Both the position numbers and the translations under genes were made by a program. From the IMG/VR virus record IMGVR_UViG_3300021963_000424, positions 1-32,416 of that record: 32,416 nt of DNA. The stretch is one strand, 5' to 3'. The notes beneath the pieces are model-generated. The model had not been told where the DNA came from, made no database searches, and worked only from the letters and a program-made list of their open reading frames with translations. This document shows positions 1 through 9,049 of this stretch, in pieces (position 1 is the first letter of the stretch; every line of letters starts with the position of its first letter). Source of the DNA: a virus.

Positions 1-1649
1 ACGCCTTCTTTACCACGAGGGTTTAAATCAGAAAATATTTGATCAGCAGGATCTTGCGAGAACATGCCTTTCATATTGTCAAATGGTGCAATGACAATGT
101 TATGCTGATTTTGCAGCGGATCAAATGCTACTTTATTGATCTCGATAATATGGGTAATGTTGCCTTTATCTAACTTATAAGAACCCTTATAAGCCATTGA
201 CATACCTTCATCACCAGATAATCCGTGGATGGCTAATAGATCTTGTAACTGAGTGGTCACCTTATTCATGTCGATTACACCGCCTGCCGCGTAGGAAGGC
301 GAAGTAATCAAGGACATTGGAGCACCGGCTAAACGTTTATCTTTGCCAGCTTTTACAGCAACTACGTTTCCGTCCGCTGTAGTAATATAGAAGGCAATGT
401 TATTGCCAAGGTTCATCTTAGCTGTTTGCTCAATAGCTTCTTTAAGAGCTGGCGTATCTACGGCTTGTTTAATTTGTTGAACGGTAATCCGATTGGTAGG
501 TCCTGTTGTGACCTTATCCATCAGTTCTAAGCTTTTACCTATATCAGCAGCTGGCGGATATTCCTTAATTGGACTTAATTTTTTAAGTTCAGGATCTAAT
601 TCAGGGGCGGGTTCAATGGCCTTAGTATTGACTGAAGCTGGCGTAGTATCAAAGTCATCAATGTTAATTGCAGTAACTTTTCCATTACCCGCGCCATGGG
701 TAGCTACTGGACCTACTTCAACATTTTTACCCGAGGCTAGCTGTTTAACTGACAAGTCAAAGGCTTTAACGTGGCTTTCTTTACGCAAACTTCTTACACC
801 ATCAGCTATCTTGCCACCAACTGCAAATAGTCCGGCTCCTGCTACCGTGCCAAAGGCCACGTTTGCCAAGGAGTCATACATATCGTAGTCAGCTTTACTT
901 TGTATCTTGTCAGCATAAATAAAGGGTTCAACACCTAATGTGCCGACAAATCCGGCTTCGGCTCCTCTTGCCATTCTAGACGCGGTTTTAAAGCCAGATT
1001 CAGCAAGTTTTGCATATCTTGCTTGACCTGCTAATGGAATAAACCCAATTGCAAGACCTACAGGATCTAATAGAGATGCTCCCATTTCAATACCAAGAGC
1101 CATTCCATTATCAACAAAACCTTGAGCACGGCCTACAATATTGTTATACCGGACTTCATCTAACTTACGTTTATGTTGAATTGACGCAACAAGACTACTA
1201 ATTGGTTTATCCCAAGTTAAATGCCCTGGAATACCATATTGCTGGTTTGCTTCATCTGGGCTTAGATAAACTGGCCGCTCTGCAACACCAAACTCTTCTA
1301 AAGTAGGTCGGCGTCTTTCCCCGGTACTACCACCGCCTCTAGCACTTGAATAGCGCTTACGATATAAGGAACGTAATTCCTCATCAGAATATTTTGTAAG
1401 TTCTTCAGCGCGGTCTAATTCACTTAAATTTAAAATAGACTGCAAACCAGAATCTGCTTTGTCCCAAGCAGCTCCTGCGACCTCACTTCTAGTTGCTCTT
1501 ACACCGTCAAAACCAAATGATTGAAACCAGCGTGAAGGCGCCTCATCAGTAAAATTTAAACTAATAGGACTAGTTTCGCCAGTAAATGGTTTAAGTGAAA
1601 GTGGATCCTCAACTGTTACGTTAGGATCTTTAGCTTTTAGTTTTGCCAT
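1..1649 (-). CDS. Large internal virion protein, T7 gp16-like (partial, C-terminus outside window)
   Basis: An uninterrupted minus-strand frame of 549 codons runs from the ATG at 1649 to the window edge. The protein starts MAKLKAKDPNVTVEDPLSL. It has two hydrophobic stretches: about residues 177-200 (DNGMALEIGASLLDPVGLAI, then a similar run) and about residues 260-280 (NVAFGTVAGAGLFAVGG). The rest is hydrophilic. Its start overlaps the stop of the upstream gene in a TAATG junction, so it is translationally coupled. By position (third after gp14-like and gp15-like genes) and character it is probably the largest core/ejection protein. In podoviruses this protein forms the inner core and is injected to bridge the cell envelope. 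No lysozyme or transglycosylase motif is visible in the part present. The function rests mainly on gene order, not on a recognised domain. Confidence 0.72.
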   Translation of the reverse strand, partial: MAKLKAKDPNVTVEDPLSLKPFTGETSPISLNFTDEAPSRWFQSFGFDGVRATRSEVAGAAWDKADSGLQSILNLSELDRAEELTKYSDEELRSLYRKRYSSARGGGSTGERRRPTLEEFGVAERPVYLSPDEANQQYGIPGHLTWDKPISSLVASIQHKRKLDEVRYNNIVGRAQGFVDNGMALGIEMGASLLDPVGLAIGFIPLAGQARYAKLAESGFKTASRMARGAEAGFVGTLGVEPFIYADKIQSKADYDMYDSLANVAFGTVAGAGLFAVGGKIADGVRSLRKESHVKAFDLSVKQLASGKNVEVGPVATHGAGNGKVTAINIDDFDTTPASVNTKAIEPAPELDPELKKLSPIKEYPPAADIGKSLELMDKVTTGPTNRITVQQIKQAVDTPALKEAIEQTAKMNLGNNIAFYITTADGNVVAVKAGKDKRLAGAPMSLITSPSYAAGGVIDMNKVTTQLQDLLAIHGLSGDEGMSMAYKGSYKLDKGNITHIIEINKVAFDPLQNQHNIVIAPFDNMKGMFSQDPADQIFSDLNPRGKEG

Positions 1650-3937
1650 TATCTAGATATTCCACGAATTACATCTTCCATTCTAGTAAGGCGACTTGGT
1701 TTTTCAGTTAATGTTTTTCTAACATCATCTGGAAGTTTTTGAGTTAACTTTGAAAATGGAATACTAACCGTGCCGCCATCCGTAGTTGGTACTTTTTCTG
1801 GTACGCCGTTTGAATTAATAATTAAATCTAAACCAGTACCATCTTGATTAGTAATCCAATAACCGTTTTTAGAAAGCGACCTTAAATAACTTTCATTCAT
1901 AAAAGCAGGTTGTTTTGCTACTGCCGGATCCATAGAACCAGGCACTGCAATTTTAAAGTTTTGCGCTAAATAAATTGGGTTTGCCTTAATTAATGCGGCA
2001 TTTTCATGAATTTGAGGCAAATTATAACTATTGCTTTCACCTGGCTTTGACTTAGGAATGTAGTAGGTTCCACCAGTAACGTCAAAACTTTGCATTACAT
2101 CTTGCCACGCGCGTTTGACTGCGCCTGTTGTGTCAGTACTATTTGTATTAATTAATTCTGCAGTGGCCATTTTAGCCACCAACGTTCTAGCGGCATCAAA
2201 AGTAGCAAGACGATTAGTTAACCCACCCGTAATTGCTTTACGGTAAGCATCTCCCATCTGCATGGCAGTACCTTCAATATCTTTATAGCTAACCCCTTTT
2301 TGTAAACTAGGAGCTAAATTACCTAAAAGTTTATCGTCTAGTTTTAAGGCACTTAAGATCTTAGTTTCAGCAGGGGTTCCTAACGCACGTGCAGCAAACA
2401 TATATTCAGGTGGTAACGCGCCTTGGCCGGTTGTTAACTGTCTAAATGCAATGTCGGCTTGACCTCTAAATTCACCGTTTTGCCCGCCATATCTAGTTCT
2501 TAAACTTTGTAATCTACCAGCAACTTCATTTGGTGGAGCTTTGAGAAGATAATTAATTTCATTCGTGCGTTCTTGTTGACTTAAAATTGCGTAATTAAAT
2601 GGCTCTACGCCGGCTTGACGTTGTAAGACAAGCATCTGATCGCGCCCGCCAGCAACATCACCTGCCTGCATTTTTTGCTGCACTGCCGGATGCTGCGACC
2701 AAAATGCCCCAGGATCTTGTGCTCGTTGTTGAACCCACCCATTTATTAATTGACCAACATTTTCTTTAATCTTAAGTTGATCAGCCGCATTTGCATTTGG
2801 TGTTGGCGTTAATTGATTGTAGCCGGCAATCATTTGATCGACTGGCAAAAATCTTAGACTAGACGCGGCATTCCAACTAGATTGCGCAATATTGACTTGA
2901 CGTTGCATCTTATCTGCCATTACTACGGCGCGATCACCACCTATTACTCCAGATACCGCATTGGCTATTCCATTCTTTCCAGAGAATTGAGGTAAACCTG
3001 TGCCGGTACTTTGAATTAAGGCAAGGTGAGACTCAAAATTTTTCTCTAAATTATACTGTTGTAAGACATTACCGGCTTCATAGGTATGCTTAGCTTCACG
3101 AAATAATCTATTGAATTCATTAGGATCTAAACCTAATTGTTCCATCCTGGTCGGATTTTTTTGCAGTTCTTGCAGTGATTTGTAGGCAGCACCGGGACTA
3201 TTAGTAATCATGGTTTGATACGCCGCAATTGTAAAATCACCGCGGGCATCTCGCATTCTTGCTAAAAACTTATTGTCAACAACCCCACGGTAGCCTTCAA
3301 TTTCTTTAGTCTTAGGATCGTCTAATGTATTGTATAGAGTTTCCCATTTATTAATCATTTGATCTAATTTAGTTGGATCAGAACCAACTGCAATAATATC
3401 GGCTTTCCTAGCTTCCATTAAACCAATTTGACGGGCTTCTACGCGTTGATTTGCTTCAAACTGGATAGCTTCTCTTGCAACCGAACCTTTTACTTGCTGA
3501 ACATATTGATCCCACATTTGCTGCGAGTAACGGTTAGAATGTTTCCATTTAGGATCATTAACTAATTCATTAAACGCCTTATCTACTTGGTTAAAATGTG
3601 TATCTGGTTGTGATGTACCGCCGTAATCAGGGTCTAAATATTTTTTAGTATTTGCGCTATCGGTCTCACGAAGATCGCTAATTCGCTTAGTAAGTTCAGT
3701 CCCAAAAGAAGAGGTTGTAGTAGCATGTTCAACTACTGCAATATCTTTTTGGCGTTGTACTTCCATGTCAGCAAATGCTGAAGCTACCTGACTAATCACT
3801 TGCCCGGTTTTTACAAGACCGCCACCTGCGGTTTCTGCCATGGCTGCAATTTGGCGACTATCTAGTCCTGACATAGGACGACCGCCTAGTCCAATACCGC
3901 TAATTTGACTTTCTTGATATGTTGGAATTCTTGGCAT
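1649..3937 (-). CDS. Internal virion protein, T7 gp15-like
   Basis: 762 aa, close to the length of T7 gp15 (about 747 aa). The N-terminus (MPRIPTYQESQISGIGLGGR) is followed by a low-complexity Gly/Ala stretch (AETAGGGLVKTGQ) and then a long, mostly alpha-helical, soluble protein rich in Q, A, N and D. No transmembrane segment is obvious. In T7-type virions this protein belongs to the internal core that is ejected into the cell with the genome. It lies between gp14-like and gp16-like genes, and both junctions are TAATG overlaps, indicating one coupled late transcript. I recognise the family by position, length and N-terminal style rather than by a catalytic motif. Confidence 0.78.
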   Translation of the reverse strand: MPRIPTYQESQISGIGLGGRPMSGLDSRQIAAMAETAGGGLVKTGQVISQVASAFADMEVQRQKDIAVVEHATTTSSFGTELTKRISDLRETDSANTKKYLDPDYGGTSQPDTHFNQVDKAFNELVNDPKWKHSNRYSQQMWDQYVQQVKGSVAREAIQFEANQRVEARQIGLMEARKADIIAVGSDPTKLDQMINKWETLYNTLDDPKTKEIEGYRGVVDNKFLARMRDARGDFTIAAYQTMITNSPGAAYKSLQELQKNPTRMEQLGLDPNEFNRLFREAKHTYEAGNVLQQYNLEKNFESHLALIQSTGTGLPQFSGKNGIANAVSGVIGGDRAVVMADKMQRQVNIAQSSWNAASSLRFLPVDQMIAGYNQLTPTPNANAADQLKIKENVGQLINGWVQQRAQDPGAFWSQHPAVQQKMQAGDVAGGRDQMLVLQRQAGVEPFNYAILSQQERTNEINYLLKAPPNEVAGRLQSLRTRYGGQNGEFRGQADIAFRQLTTGQGALPPEYMFAARALGTPAETKILSALKLDDKLLGNLAPSLQKGVSYKDIEGTAMQMGDAYRKAITGGLTNRLATFDAARTLVAKMATAELINTNSTDTTGAVKRAWQDVMQSFDVTGGTYYIPKSKPGESNSYNLPQIHENAALIKANPIYLAQNFKIAVPGSMDPAVAKQPAFMNESYLRSLSKNGYWITNQDGTGLDLIINSNGVPEKVPTTDGGTVSIPFSKLTQKLPDDVRKTLTEKPSRLTRMEDVIRGISR

Positions 3938-4416
3938 TATGTAATTTTCCCCATCTTATACGCTGAAAGTCCAACATTGCCAAATCCACCTAATACTGTG
4001 CCGAAGGCCGCCGTTGTTCCTGCTTGGCCTGCTGCCTTACCTTGCATTCTTGATAATTCAGCTTCTGACCTGGCGTTCTGATAATTAATTTCGCCGCCGT
4101 AAAGAATGGCTAATCTATCCATTTCGGCTTGTTGAACCGTATCTTGCTGTAACTCTAATGCAGTACCTTCCATTTGAATACCAGAAGCTAATACTGCTGC
4201 TCGCTGCGATCCAATGGCTCGTCGTAATCTAGCGGACTGGCGCTGTGCATCGTATTCCGCATTTTGCCTGGCAATTTGAGCATTGCGTTCTTGAACGGCT
4301 GCTTGATAGTTTAGAGCCCGTTCTTGTGCTTGACCTGCTTGATACTGGCCATACGCAGTAACTGCCGTACCAACTGCGGCAGCAACAAGAATAGCTGTAC
4401 TAGTTGCGACTGCCAT
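3937..4416 (-). CDS. Internal virion protein, T7 gp14-like
   Basis: 159 aa. A hydrophobic N-terminal segment at about residues 6-22 (STAILVAAAVGTAVTAYG) is followed by a long Gln/Ala/Arg-rich helix (QAGQAQERALNYQAAVQER and on). A Gly/Ala-rich C-terminus (about residues 125-150) could insert into a membrane. This is the usual look of gp14-type core proteins, which enter the outer membrane during genome ejection (family knowledge; T7 gp14 is about 196 aa). A good Shine-Dalgarno (AAGGGAG) precedes the ATG at 4416. The stop forms TAATG with the next gene. The assignment is supported by the gp15- and gp16-like genes that follow. Confidence 0.8.
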   Translation of the reverse strand: MAVATSTAILVAAAVGTAVTAYGQYQAGQAQERALNYQAAVQERNAQIARQNAEYDAQRQSARLRRAIGSQRAAVLASGIQMEGTALELQQDTVQQAEMDRLAILYGGEINYQNARSEAELSRMQGKAAGQAGTTAAFGTVLGGFGNVGLSAYKMGKIT

Positions 4417-4417
4417 A

Positions 4418-4864
4418 TTAAACTCCCTTTACATGAGCACGTTCAACGAGCTCATACCCAAGTTTTTTATAAATTGGACCTGCCGGAGTATCGCCGTTAA
4501 TAACAAGATCAGACATTGTAATTGCTTTAACTCCGTGTTCTTTAGCCCAGTTTTCAAAAGCTTGCAATAAACGAATTGATGCTGTTGAACCGCGGTGTTC
4601 CTCATTGACCCACCAACCTAATTCAGCGGCTACCTTTGTATTTCTTGCAAACCAAAAATTTGTGATAATTCCGCAAATACAACCAACAATTTTGCCTTCT
4701 TTTTCTGCCACAAAGACAACACCATTATCAATCAAATTGCAAATTCCGAACACTACATCATCGCGTTCAATTTCAGTATAGTCCGTAAATTGAGAATAAT
4801 TTAAAAATGGTCCTGCCATTGCCACAATAGCATCAACATCTGGGACGCCGGCTTTTCTAATCAT
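4418..4864 (-). CDS. GNAT-family N-acetyltransferase (tail-proximal copy)
   Basis: 148 aa with the GNAT fold signature. A short N-terminal strand (MIRKAGVPDVDAIVAMA) is followed by central strands (VVFVAEKEGKIVGCICGII), the acetyl-CoA pyrophosphate-binding loop at about residues 91-97 (HRGSTAS) with the following helix (IRLLQAFENWAKEHGVK), and a C-terminal YKKLGYE motif typical of GNATs. The ATG overlaps the nozzle gene stop (ATGA). GNATs are frequent guests in podovirus structural operons. The substrate is unknown and could be a virion or host protein. It resembles the second GNAT at 12,047-12,496 (both have an RG[S/G]xA loop, then AFExWA and GVK). Confidence 0.85.
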   Translation of the reverse strand: MIRKAGVPDVDAIVAMAGPFLNYSQFTDYTEIERDDVVFGICNLIDNGVVFVAEKEGKIVGCICGIITNFWFARNTKVAAELGWWVNEEHRGSTASIRLLQAFENWAKEHGVKAITMSDLVINGDTPAGPIYKKLGYELVERAHVKGV

Positions 4865-6876
4865 CTTTCAGATACGACCATGGCGTACATGATCATTAAA
4901 ATAGTTGCCGGATGCGGCGTATCAGACTGAATCGTTAAATTAAATTCGCGGTCTGGCGTATGCTGCAATAGCACTCGCTTATCTCCGGTAAATAATTCAA
5001 CACTACCCATGGCTGATCCTGCCTCCCTAAATGGGATAATTTCTAAATTATTTTCATTAACACCAAACTTCAAATTAAACGTATCTACAACCCTAAAGGT
5101 GACTCGCTCAATACGTCTTATTTTACCCTGACTTGGTCCGTTTTCTGTTTGAACTTCGGGGTCTAATGTGCGGGCTTTAGCTACATAGCCAAGTCCGACA
5201 GCCGCTGTCGTTGCCGGTCTATCTAGTGTAATTTGCCCGCCAGTTACTGTTCGATTAGGGTGAACGGCGCCGTTTACAAAAACTTGTACAACTTGACCTT
5301 CTAAATGGTTTAGTCCAGTTAAAGTACTTGTGGCGGCTCCAGAGTAAGATAATCCGCTGTCGACAAAAAAGGCTTGCTGCACGGTATCGCCTTTAGCTGT
5401 GTCAAAAGATCTTTCTAAATATTCGACGTATTTTACAGTTGCGCCATTGATTGTCCGGCGTACAACCAGATAAAGAATTTCAGACGATTCATCTGCCTTA
5501 GGAATAACCGCAATTGATTCTACAAATGTATTTGTGCCGCCAATAATATGGCGGTGCCACGCCACTACCTCTTGTTCGCGCTCGTAGGTTAAACAGCGTA
5601 ATTCGCCAGTTTGTAGTAAGACCCAAACTAGATTGTCTGGTGATCTTGCATACGCAATCTGCTTGATGTAACCAGTGGTAATATGCTCAGCTAGCAAAGT
5701 CATGTCTGGTGAAGTATATCCATCAGCATTAACGTCGTAGGCAAGTTCACGAACTTTTAATCTTGACCTGTCAATGTATAGGGTAGTTCTACTAGCTCCA
5801 ACCACCCGTTCATCGGCGCTACCGTCTGTTGTTTCACGCGATACCGTAACGTTTGTCGGTGTTAATGCTTCAAAGTTTCGGCCTGACGATAGAATAAACG
5901 GACCGTCTGATGTACCAATCTGTAAGCGCTTTTCGCCGTAGATCCATCTAATAGCATTAACTTGATCTGTCGATAGCGTAAAATTCAATGCAGAATCATC
6001 TAGGACTTCACCGTTTTCATTTGTAGGACTAAAGCTAAGGAAGTCACCAGACCTACTCCCCCAAATAGTAGAGGGCTTCTGAGTGGATCCTGAAAAGAAT
6101 AACCGTTCTTGAAAGAATGAAACGGCTGACGGCCAACCCGTCGTATTAGACCAACTGCCAAGCCGCCAATCAGTAGTTGCCGAAGTTGCATGAAATGGTA
6201 AATCGGCATCTATTTCGGCGGTTACTTGGGTTGCACTCGTATATGCAGTAATTTTGGCGGCGCCCCAGTGGGCAGTTGTATGGCCAATCCTAATCCACCT
6301 ACCTACATCAGTTGATACAAAAATACCAGTACTTGCTGTAATAGTAGTTGTACCAGTGGTATGCTGCGGGTTTACGGTGGTGGCAGTGGTATTAACCGCG
6401 TCGTATGGCCCGTCTTTAAATGCAAAATCAGTTAGTGTCCAGTTAGTTGCACCTAAACGGTTTAACTGCTTAATTGGATAACTTTTATGAACTAAATATA
6501 AGATGTCTGCTGATTGAGTAAAATCTAATCCATCAAGATCGGCTGTTGTATAAGGCGTAGCAATTTCATAAATGCTGCCGCCGTTATATAGTTGACCTTC
6601 ATTGCGGTAAAAACGAACATATAAATTGCCAAATTCTAAAACATAGGATTGGGTCGTTGAAAAGATAAATGGAATTAATTTTACCGCCGTTGTAACTTTA
6701 GTACTAGCAATAAACCTAGTACCTGGCCGTTTAGTCATGCCTCCGTGCGGGAAGATAAGAAAGTTTTCACAGCGCTCTAACGCTGATCCATACTTGGCAA
6801 GGTCAATACGGCCATGCAGCCGCGGACTAATTTCACCGCCAGTAAAGTTAGTCTGAATCGGGGTACTTTTAGCCAT
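4861..6876 (-). CDS. Tail nozzle / tail tubular protein B-like protein
   Basis: 671 aa. The N-terminal signature NFTGGEISPRLHGRIDLAKY, followed by ENFLIFPHGGMTKRPGTRFI (residues about 8-57), is characteristic of the podoviral tail protein that forms the nozzle below the adaptor. The rest is beta-rich with many Thr/Ser/Gly stretches and no membrane segments. T7 gp12 is longer (about 794 aa), so this is a related but more compact version. It follows the adaptor gene directly through a TAATG overlap and is followed by the second GNAT through an ATGA overlap. It is expected to act at the distal tail end during adsorption and DNA release. Confidence 0.85.
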   Translation of the reverse strand: MAKSTPIQTNFTGGEISPRLHGRIDLAKYGSALERCENFLIFPHGGMTKRPGTRFIASTKVTTAVKLIPFIFSTTQSYVLEFGNLYVRFYRNEGQLYNGGSIYEIATPYTTADLDGLDFTQSADILYLVHKSYPIKQLNRLGATNWTLTDFAFKDGPYDAVNTTATTVNPQHTTGTTTITASTGIFVSTDVGRWIRIGHTTAHWGAAKITAYTSATQVTAEIDADLPFHATSATTDWRLGSWSNTTGWPSAVSFFQERLFFSGSTQKPSTIWGSRSGDFLSFSPTNENGEVLDDSALNFTLSTDQVNAIRWIYGEKRLQIGTSDGPFILSSGRNFEALTPTNVTVSRETTDGSADERVVGASRTTLYIDRSRLKVRELAYDVNADGYTSPDMTLLAEHITTGYIKQIAYARSPDNLVWVLLQTGELRCLTYEREQEVVAWHRHIIGGTNTFVESIAVIPKADESSEILYLVVRRTINGATVKYVEYLERSFDTAKGDTVQQAFFVDSGLSYSGAATSTLTGLNHLEGQVVQVFVNGAVHPNRTVTGGQITLDRPATTAAVGLGYVAKARTLDPEVQTENGPSQGKIRRIERVTFRVVDTFNLKFGVNENNLEIIPFREAGSAMGSVELFTGDKRVLLQHTPDREFNLTIQSDTPHPATILMIMYAMVVSER

Positions 6877-7475
6877 TAATACCTCGGTGGGGTCGAGATC
6901 CAGCTAGGTGTTACGCCGGTTCTAGAATCTAACCAGTAATCGGTATCAAGTACATCTTGCGCATTTTCTTGCGCATCAACAAACTTAGCTTCACGAAGTT
7001 TTAGTTCATACAAGTTATACATCCGCTCCATAGCTTCAGTACTTTGTAGTAATGGGTGCGCCATATCTGCGGCTAATCTAGCGGCTAAAGCGTCAACTAA
7101 CAAGGTATCATAGGTAATAACATCGGTAATTAAACCAATGTAGGTAATCTGCAAGATCTCGTCATCATAGAGAATCTTTTTGCCTTCAATGCTGTATTTA
7201 CCTAGGTTATTTTCAATGCTAAGTAAACGTAAAAAATCGGCCGGTAAGGTAAAAGCATAAGCATAGCCATATACTGGCGCTTGCGCTTCTTGTGGTAATG
7301 AAGCCCGTTTAATTAAACAGTTCCATGGGTGGCCTCTAAATACTGCAGCCCTGGTGTCATTAAATAATCGATTTGCCGTACTTGCGGCTTTAGTTGAGTC
7401 TGACAACGAATTAATGGGATCTACACCAAGCATTGTTAATGCTCGATTAACGATATCAATGTCTGATGTGGCCAT
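6876..7475 (-). CDS. Tail adaptor / tail tubular protein A-like protein
   Basis: 199 aa, matching T7 gp11 in size (about 196 aa). The N-terminus carries the family pattern IVNRALTMLGVDPINSLSD, then TANRLFNDTRAAVFRGHPWN. This is a helical region ending in a Trp-containing motif that packs against the portal ring. The C-terminal half includes LAARLAADMAHPLLQSTEAM, typical of these gatekeeper proteins. It starts with a good Shine-Dalgarno (TTAGGAG) after a 69-bp gap holding a terminator-like hairpin. It should form the dodecameric ring joining portal to nozzle. Confidence 0.88.
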   Translation of the reverse strand: MATSDIDIVNRALTMLGVDPINSLSDSTKAASTANRLFNDTRAAVFRGHPWNCLIKRASLPQEAQAPVYGYAYAFTLPADFLRLLSIENNLGKYSIEGKKILYDDEILQITYIGLITDVITYDTLLVDALAARLAADMAHPLLQSTEAMERMYNLYELKLREAKFVDAQENAQDVLDTDYWLDSRTGVTPSWISTPPRY

Positions 7476-7490
7476 GTCAAGCTCCTAAGT

Positions 7491-7525
7491 AAAGAAGGGG
7501 ATCAGGCACGTGAACCCGACCCCCT
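7491..7525 (-). terminator. Terminator-like hairpin between head and tail genes
   Basis: Read on the minus strand, GGGGTC pairs with GATCCCC (one bulged A) around a 14-nt loop containing the palindrome CACGTG. It is followed by a T-rich run (TTCTTTACTT). The hairpin lies just after the stop of the 150-aa head protein and before the adaptor start. The U-tract is imperfect, so partial termination (lowering tail relative to head expression) is more likely than a full stop. Confidence 0.5.
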
Positions 7526-7544
7526 AAGTTGCTGCATTTACTAC

Positions 7545-7997
7545 TTAATCAAGCGAATACAAAATGTAACCGCTGATTGTTGCTGCGTCAGGGAGTGTAC
7601 CGCCCTCAACTAAACCAGAAATTGTCATTCCAGTCCGTGTAGTCCATTTAGACGTCACGGTAGAACTAGTAGTTCCGGCAGAAGCAATGGAGGTAGACGC
7701 CAAGAAAGCAGTAGTACTGGCAGCAACGCTTGCATTAGCAATAGTTGTATAGCCAGTATGTCCGACCTTTAAAGTACGCGAAGCGCCAAATGCTGAGTAA
7801 GTTACAGAAATCTGCAATACTCGAACATTACCGCCTGGTAATTTAGCTAGAAGAACATTATCACCGTCAGCGCCTGCGCCTGATTGAGTATATGTAAACG
7901 CGGCAACGCGAACGCGACCGTGTTCATCACATGCATCATTCATAACAGCTGGCACTGCAACAGTGTTAGCGTATTGAGTAGAATTAAAAGTAGCCAT
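7545..7997 (-). CDS. Beta-rich structural protein after the capsid gene (possible head decoration protein)
   Basis: 150 aa, rich in Thr, Ser, Ala and Val, with no Cys cluster, membrane segment or catalytic motif. The region around VLQISVTYSAFGASRTLKVG and the run of alternating Ser/Thr/Val suggest a beta-sandwich. It is placed directly downstream of the major capsid gene with its own strong Shine-Dalgarno (AAGGAGAA) and is followed by a terminator-like hairpin. It would therefore share the capsid promoter and be made at high level. That placement fits a head decoration or cement protein, but the function is inferred from context only. Confidence 0.6.
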   Translation of the reverse strand: MATFNSTQYANTVAVPAVMNDACDEHGRVRVAAFTYTQSGAGADGDNVLLAKLPGGNVRVLQISVTYSAFGASRTLKVGHTGYTTIANASVAASTTAFLASTSIASAGTTSSTVTSKWTTRTGMTISGLVEGGTLPDAATISGYILYSLD

Positions 7998-8008
7998 GTC
8001 TGTTCTCC

Positions 8009-8893
8009 TTATTCAGCGCAAATTAATTCAACTACTTTTTCTTCTTCCATGCGGGTTGCCCCGAACGAAGCAGAAACGTAGACTTGGGTGGAATTGCGCT
8101 TGTCACGACGTGGACCAATATCAACGGTAATGTCAGCACCAACCGCTAACAACAACCCTGATTGTGCCCATGCCACGCAACGACGATGGCTAGAAGCGTT
8201 AGTTCTAACTAGTTCGGTACGGACAAACTCAAAACCCATAAAGCTATTAATCTCACCCTGAACTAAAGCACGGACAGTGTTGTAGTCTGCACTAGAAACT
8301 TCAGTAGTTTTTAAGAGATCAGTAACTTGTTTAGCTGTCAAAGCAATATAACGCCGCTCAGTAGGATCAACTTCGTTTTTATCCATAATTTCTTTGGCTT
8401 TACGAAGCTTAGCAATGGTCAAACCAGAGTTAGCAGCTGCACCAGATTCTACATAATCAACGGCAACTTGTTGAGTATTTGGAAACGATACAGTTGACGA
8501 ACCGGTTTTACCAGTGTAAACAGAACCAAAAGCAGCATCAAGAATGACTTCGTCCATCTTACGGCCTAGTGCATAAGCAGCGTTTTGGCTGTAAGGTGAG
8601 GTTGGGTCAATCAACATGCGGATACGATCTGTACGATCAATAAGATCTGCCCAGTCGAAATCGCGCAAAGAAACGCGACGACGATCATGCGGAACATTGA
8701 TCAACGGGGTATCTTGATGACGGCCAGTAACTTCCTGGGCGGATGTAGCACCAATACGATCATAGAAGTCAAATTCAGCGTTCTGAGATTCAGCGCGAAC
8801 GAATGGGCGCAAGCGTGAACCTTTTTGCTGAACAAGGTGTTCTACGTTAGCACGGTACTGTTGTACAAATGCTGTAGTGATTTGAATGGACAT
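8009..8893 (-). CDS. Major capsid protein
   Basis: 294 aa. The sequence has the layout of HK97-fold phage capsid proteins of the Phage_capsid_2-like group. An N-terminal helical arm (ITTAFVQQYRANVEHLVQQ) precedes an E-loop-like region (FDFYDRIGATSAQEVTGRHQ). Next come R-rich segments (HDRRRVSLRDFDWADLIDR) and a P-domain helix (LGRKMDEVILDAAFGSVY). The C-terminal beta region has RRDKRNSTQVYVSASFGATR. It has the best ribosome site in the block (AAGGAGGA at 6-nt spacing) and a private promoter plus structured leader upstream. It is immediately preceded by the scaffold gene. At 294 aa it is shorter than T7 gp10A (345 aa), and no C-terminal Ig-like extension is seen. Confidence 0.88.
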   Translation of the reverse strand: MSIQITTAFVQQYRANVEHLVQQKGSRLRPFVRAESQNAEFDFYDRIGATSAQEVTGRHQDTPLINVPHDRRRVSLRDFDWADLIDRTDRIRMLIDPTSPYSQNAAYALGRKMDEVILDAAFGSVYTGKTGSSTVSFPNTQQVAVDYVESGAAANSGLTIAKLRKAKEIMDKNEVDPTERRYIALTAKQVTDLLKTTEVSSADYNTVRALVQGEINSFMGFEFVRTELVRTNASSHRRCVAWAQSGLLLAVGADITVDIGPRRDKRNSTQVYVSASFGATRMEEEKVVELICAE

Positions 8894-9010
8894 ATGTCCT
8901 CCTTATATCAGTTAAAGTTAAATACAATGCTCGCAGAGGTTGCCCAAACGGACCCCTACATACCCTCATGGCTAGGCGACACCACCGGACCCTTTCGGGT
9001 TGCCCGTTAC
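8894..9010 (-). ncRNA. Structured 5' leader of the capsid mRNA (candidate)
   Basis: Minus-strand leader of about 115 nt between the predicted transcription start and the capsid Shine-Dalgarno. It contains ACCC-GAAA-GGGT (GNRA-capped stem), flanked by CGG and CCG that can extend the stem over a GCA bulge. The same bases can instead fold as CGGG-CAA-CCCG. A second stem, GGUG-GUGU-CGCC, follows. The words GGGCAACC and GGGTCCG each occur twice, in mirrored order. No open reading frame fills it. It may stabilise the capsid mRNA or control translation. It does not clearly match a riboswitch class I know. Confidence 0.45.
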
Positions 9011-9014
9011 TAGC

Positions 9015-9044
9015 ATAATACAGTAAAACTGTACACTAGTTAAA
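9015..9044 (-). promoter_or_regulatory. Candidate promoter of the capsid gene with an overlapping inverted repeat
   Basis: On the minus strand, TTTAAC (9044-9039), an 18-nt spacer and TATTAT (9020-9015) give a sigma70-like promoter just after the scaffold stop. The spacer and start of the -10 hold the perfect inverted repeat TACAGT-TTT-ACTGTA, a possible operator. The predicted start lies near 9008, at the beginning of the structured leader. Confidence 0.5.
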
Positions 9045-9049
9045 CTTTT

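Noticed and set aside
493-888. 131-codon plus-strand frame opposite the large internal virion protein
   Set aside because: The minus strand is open across the whole 1.6 kb, is coupled to the upstream gene and fits the conserved gene order. The plus frame has no ribosome site.
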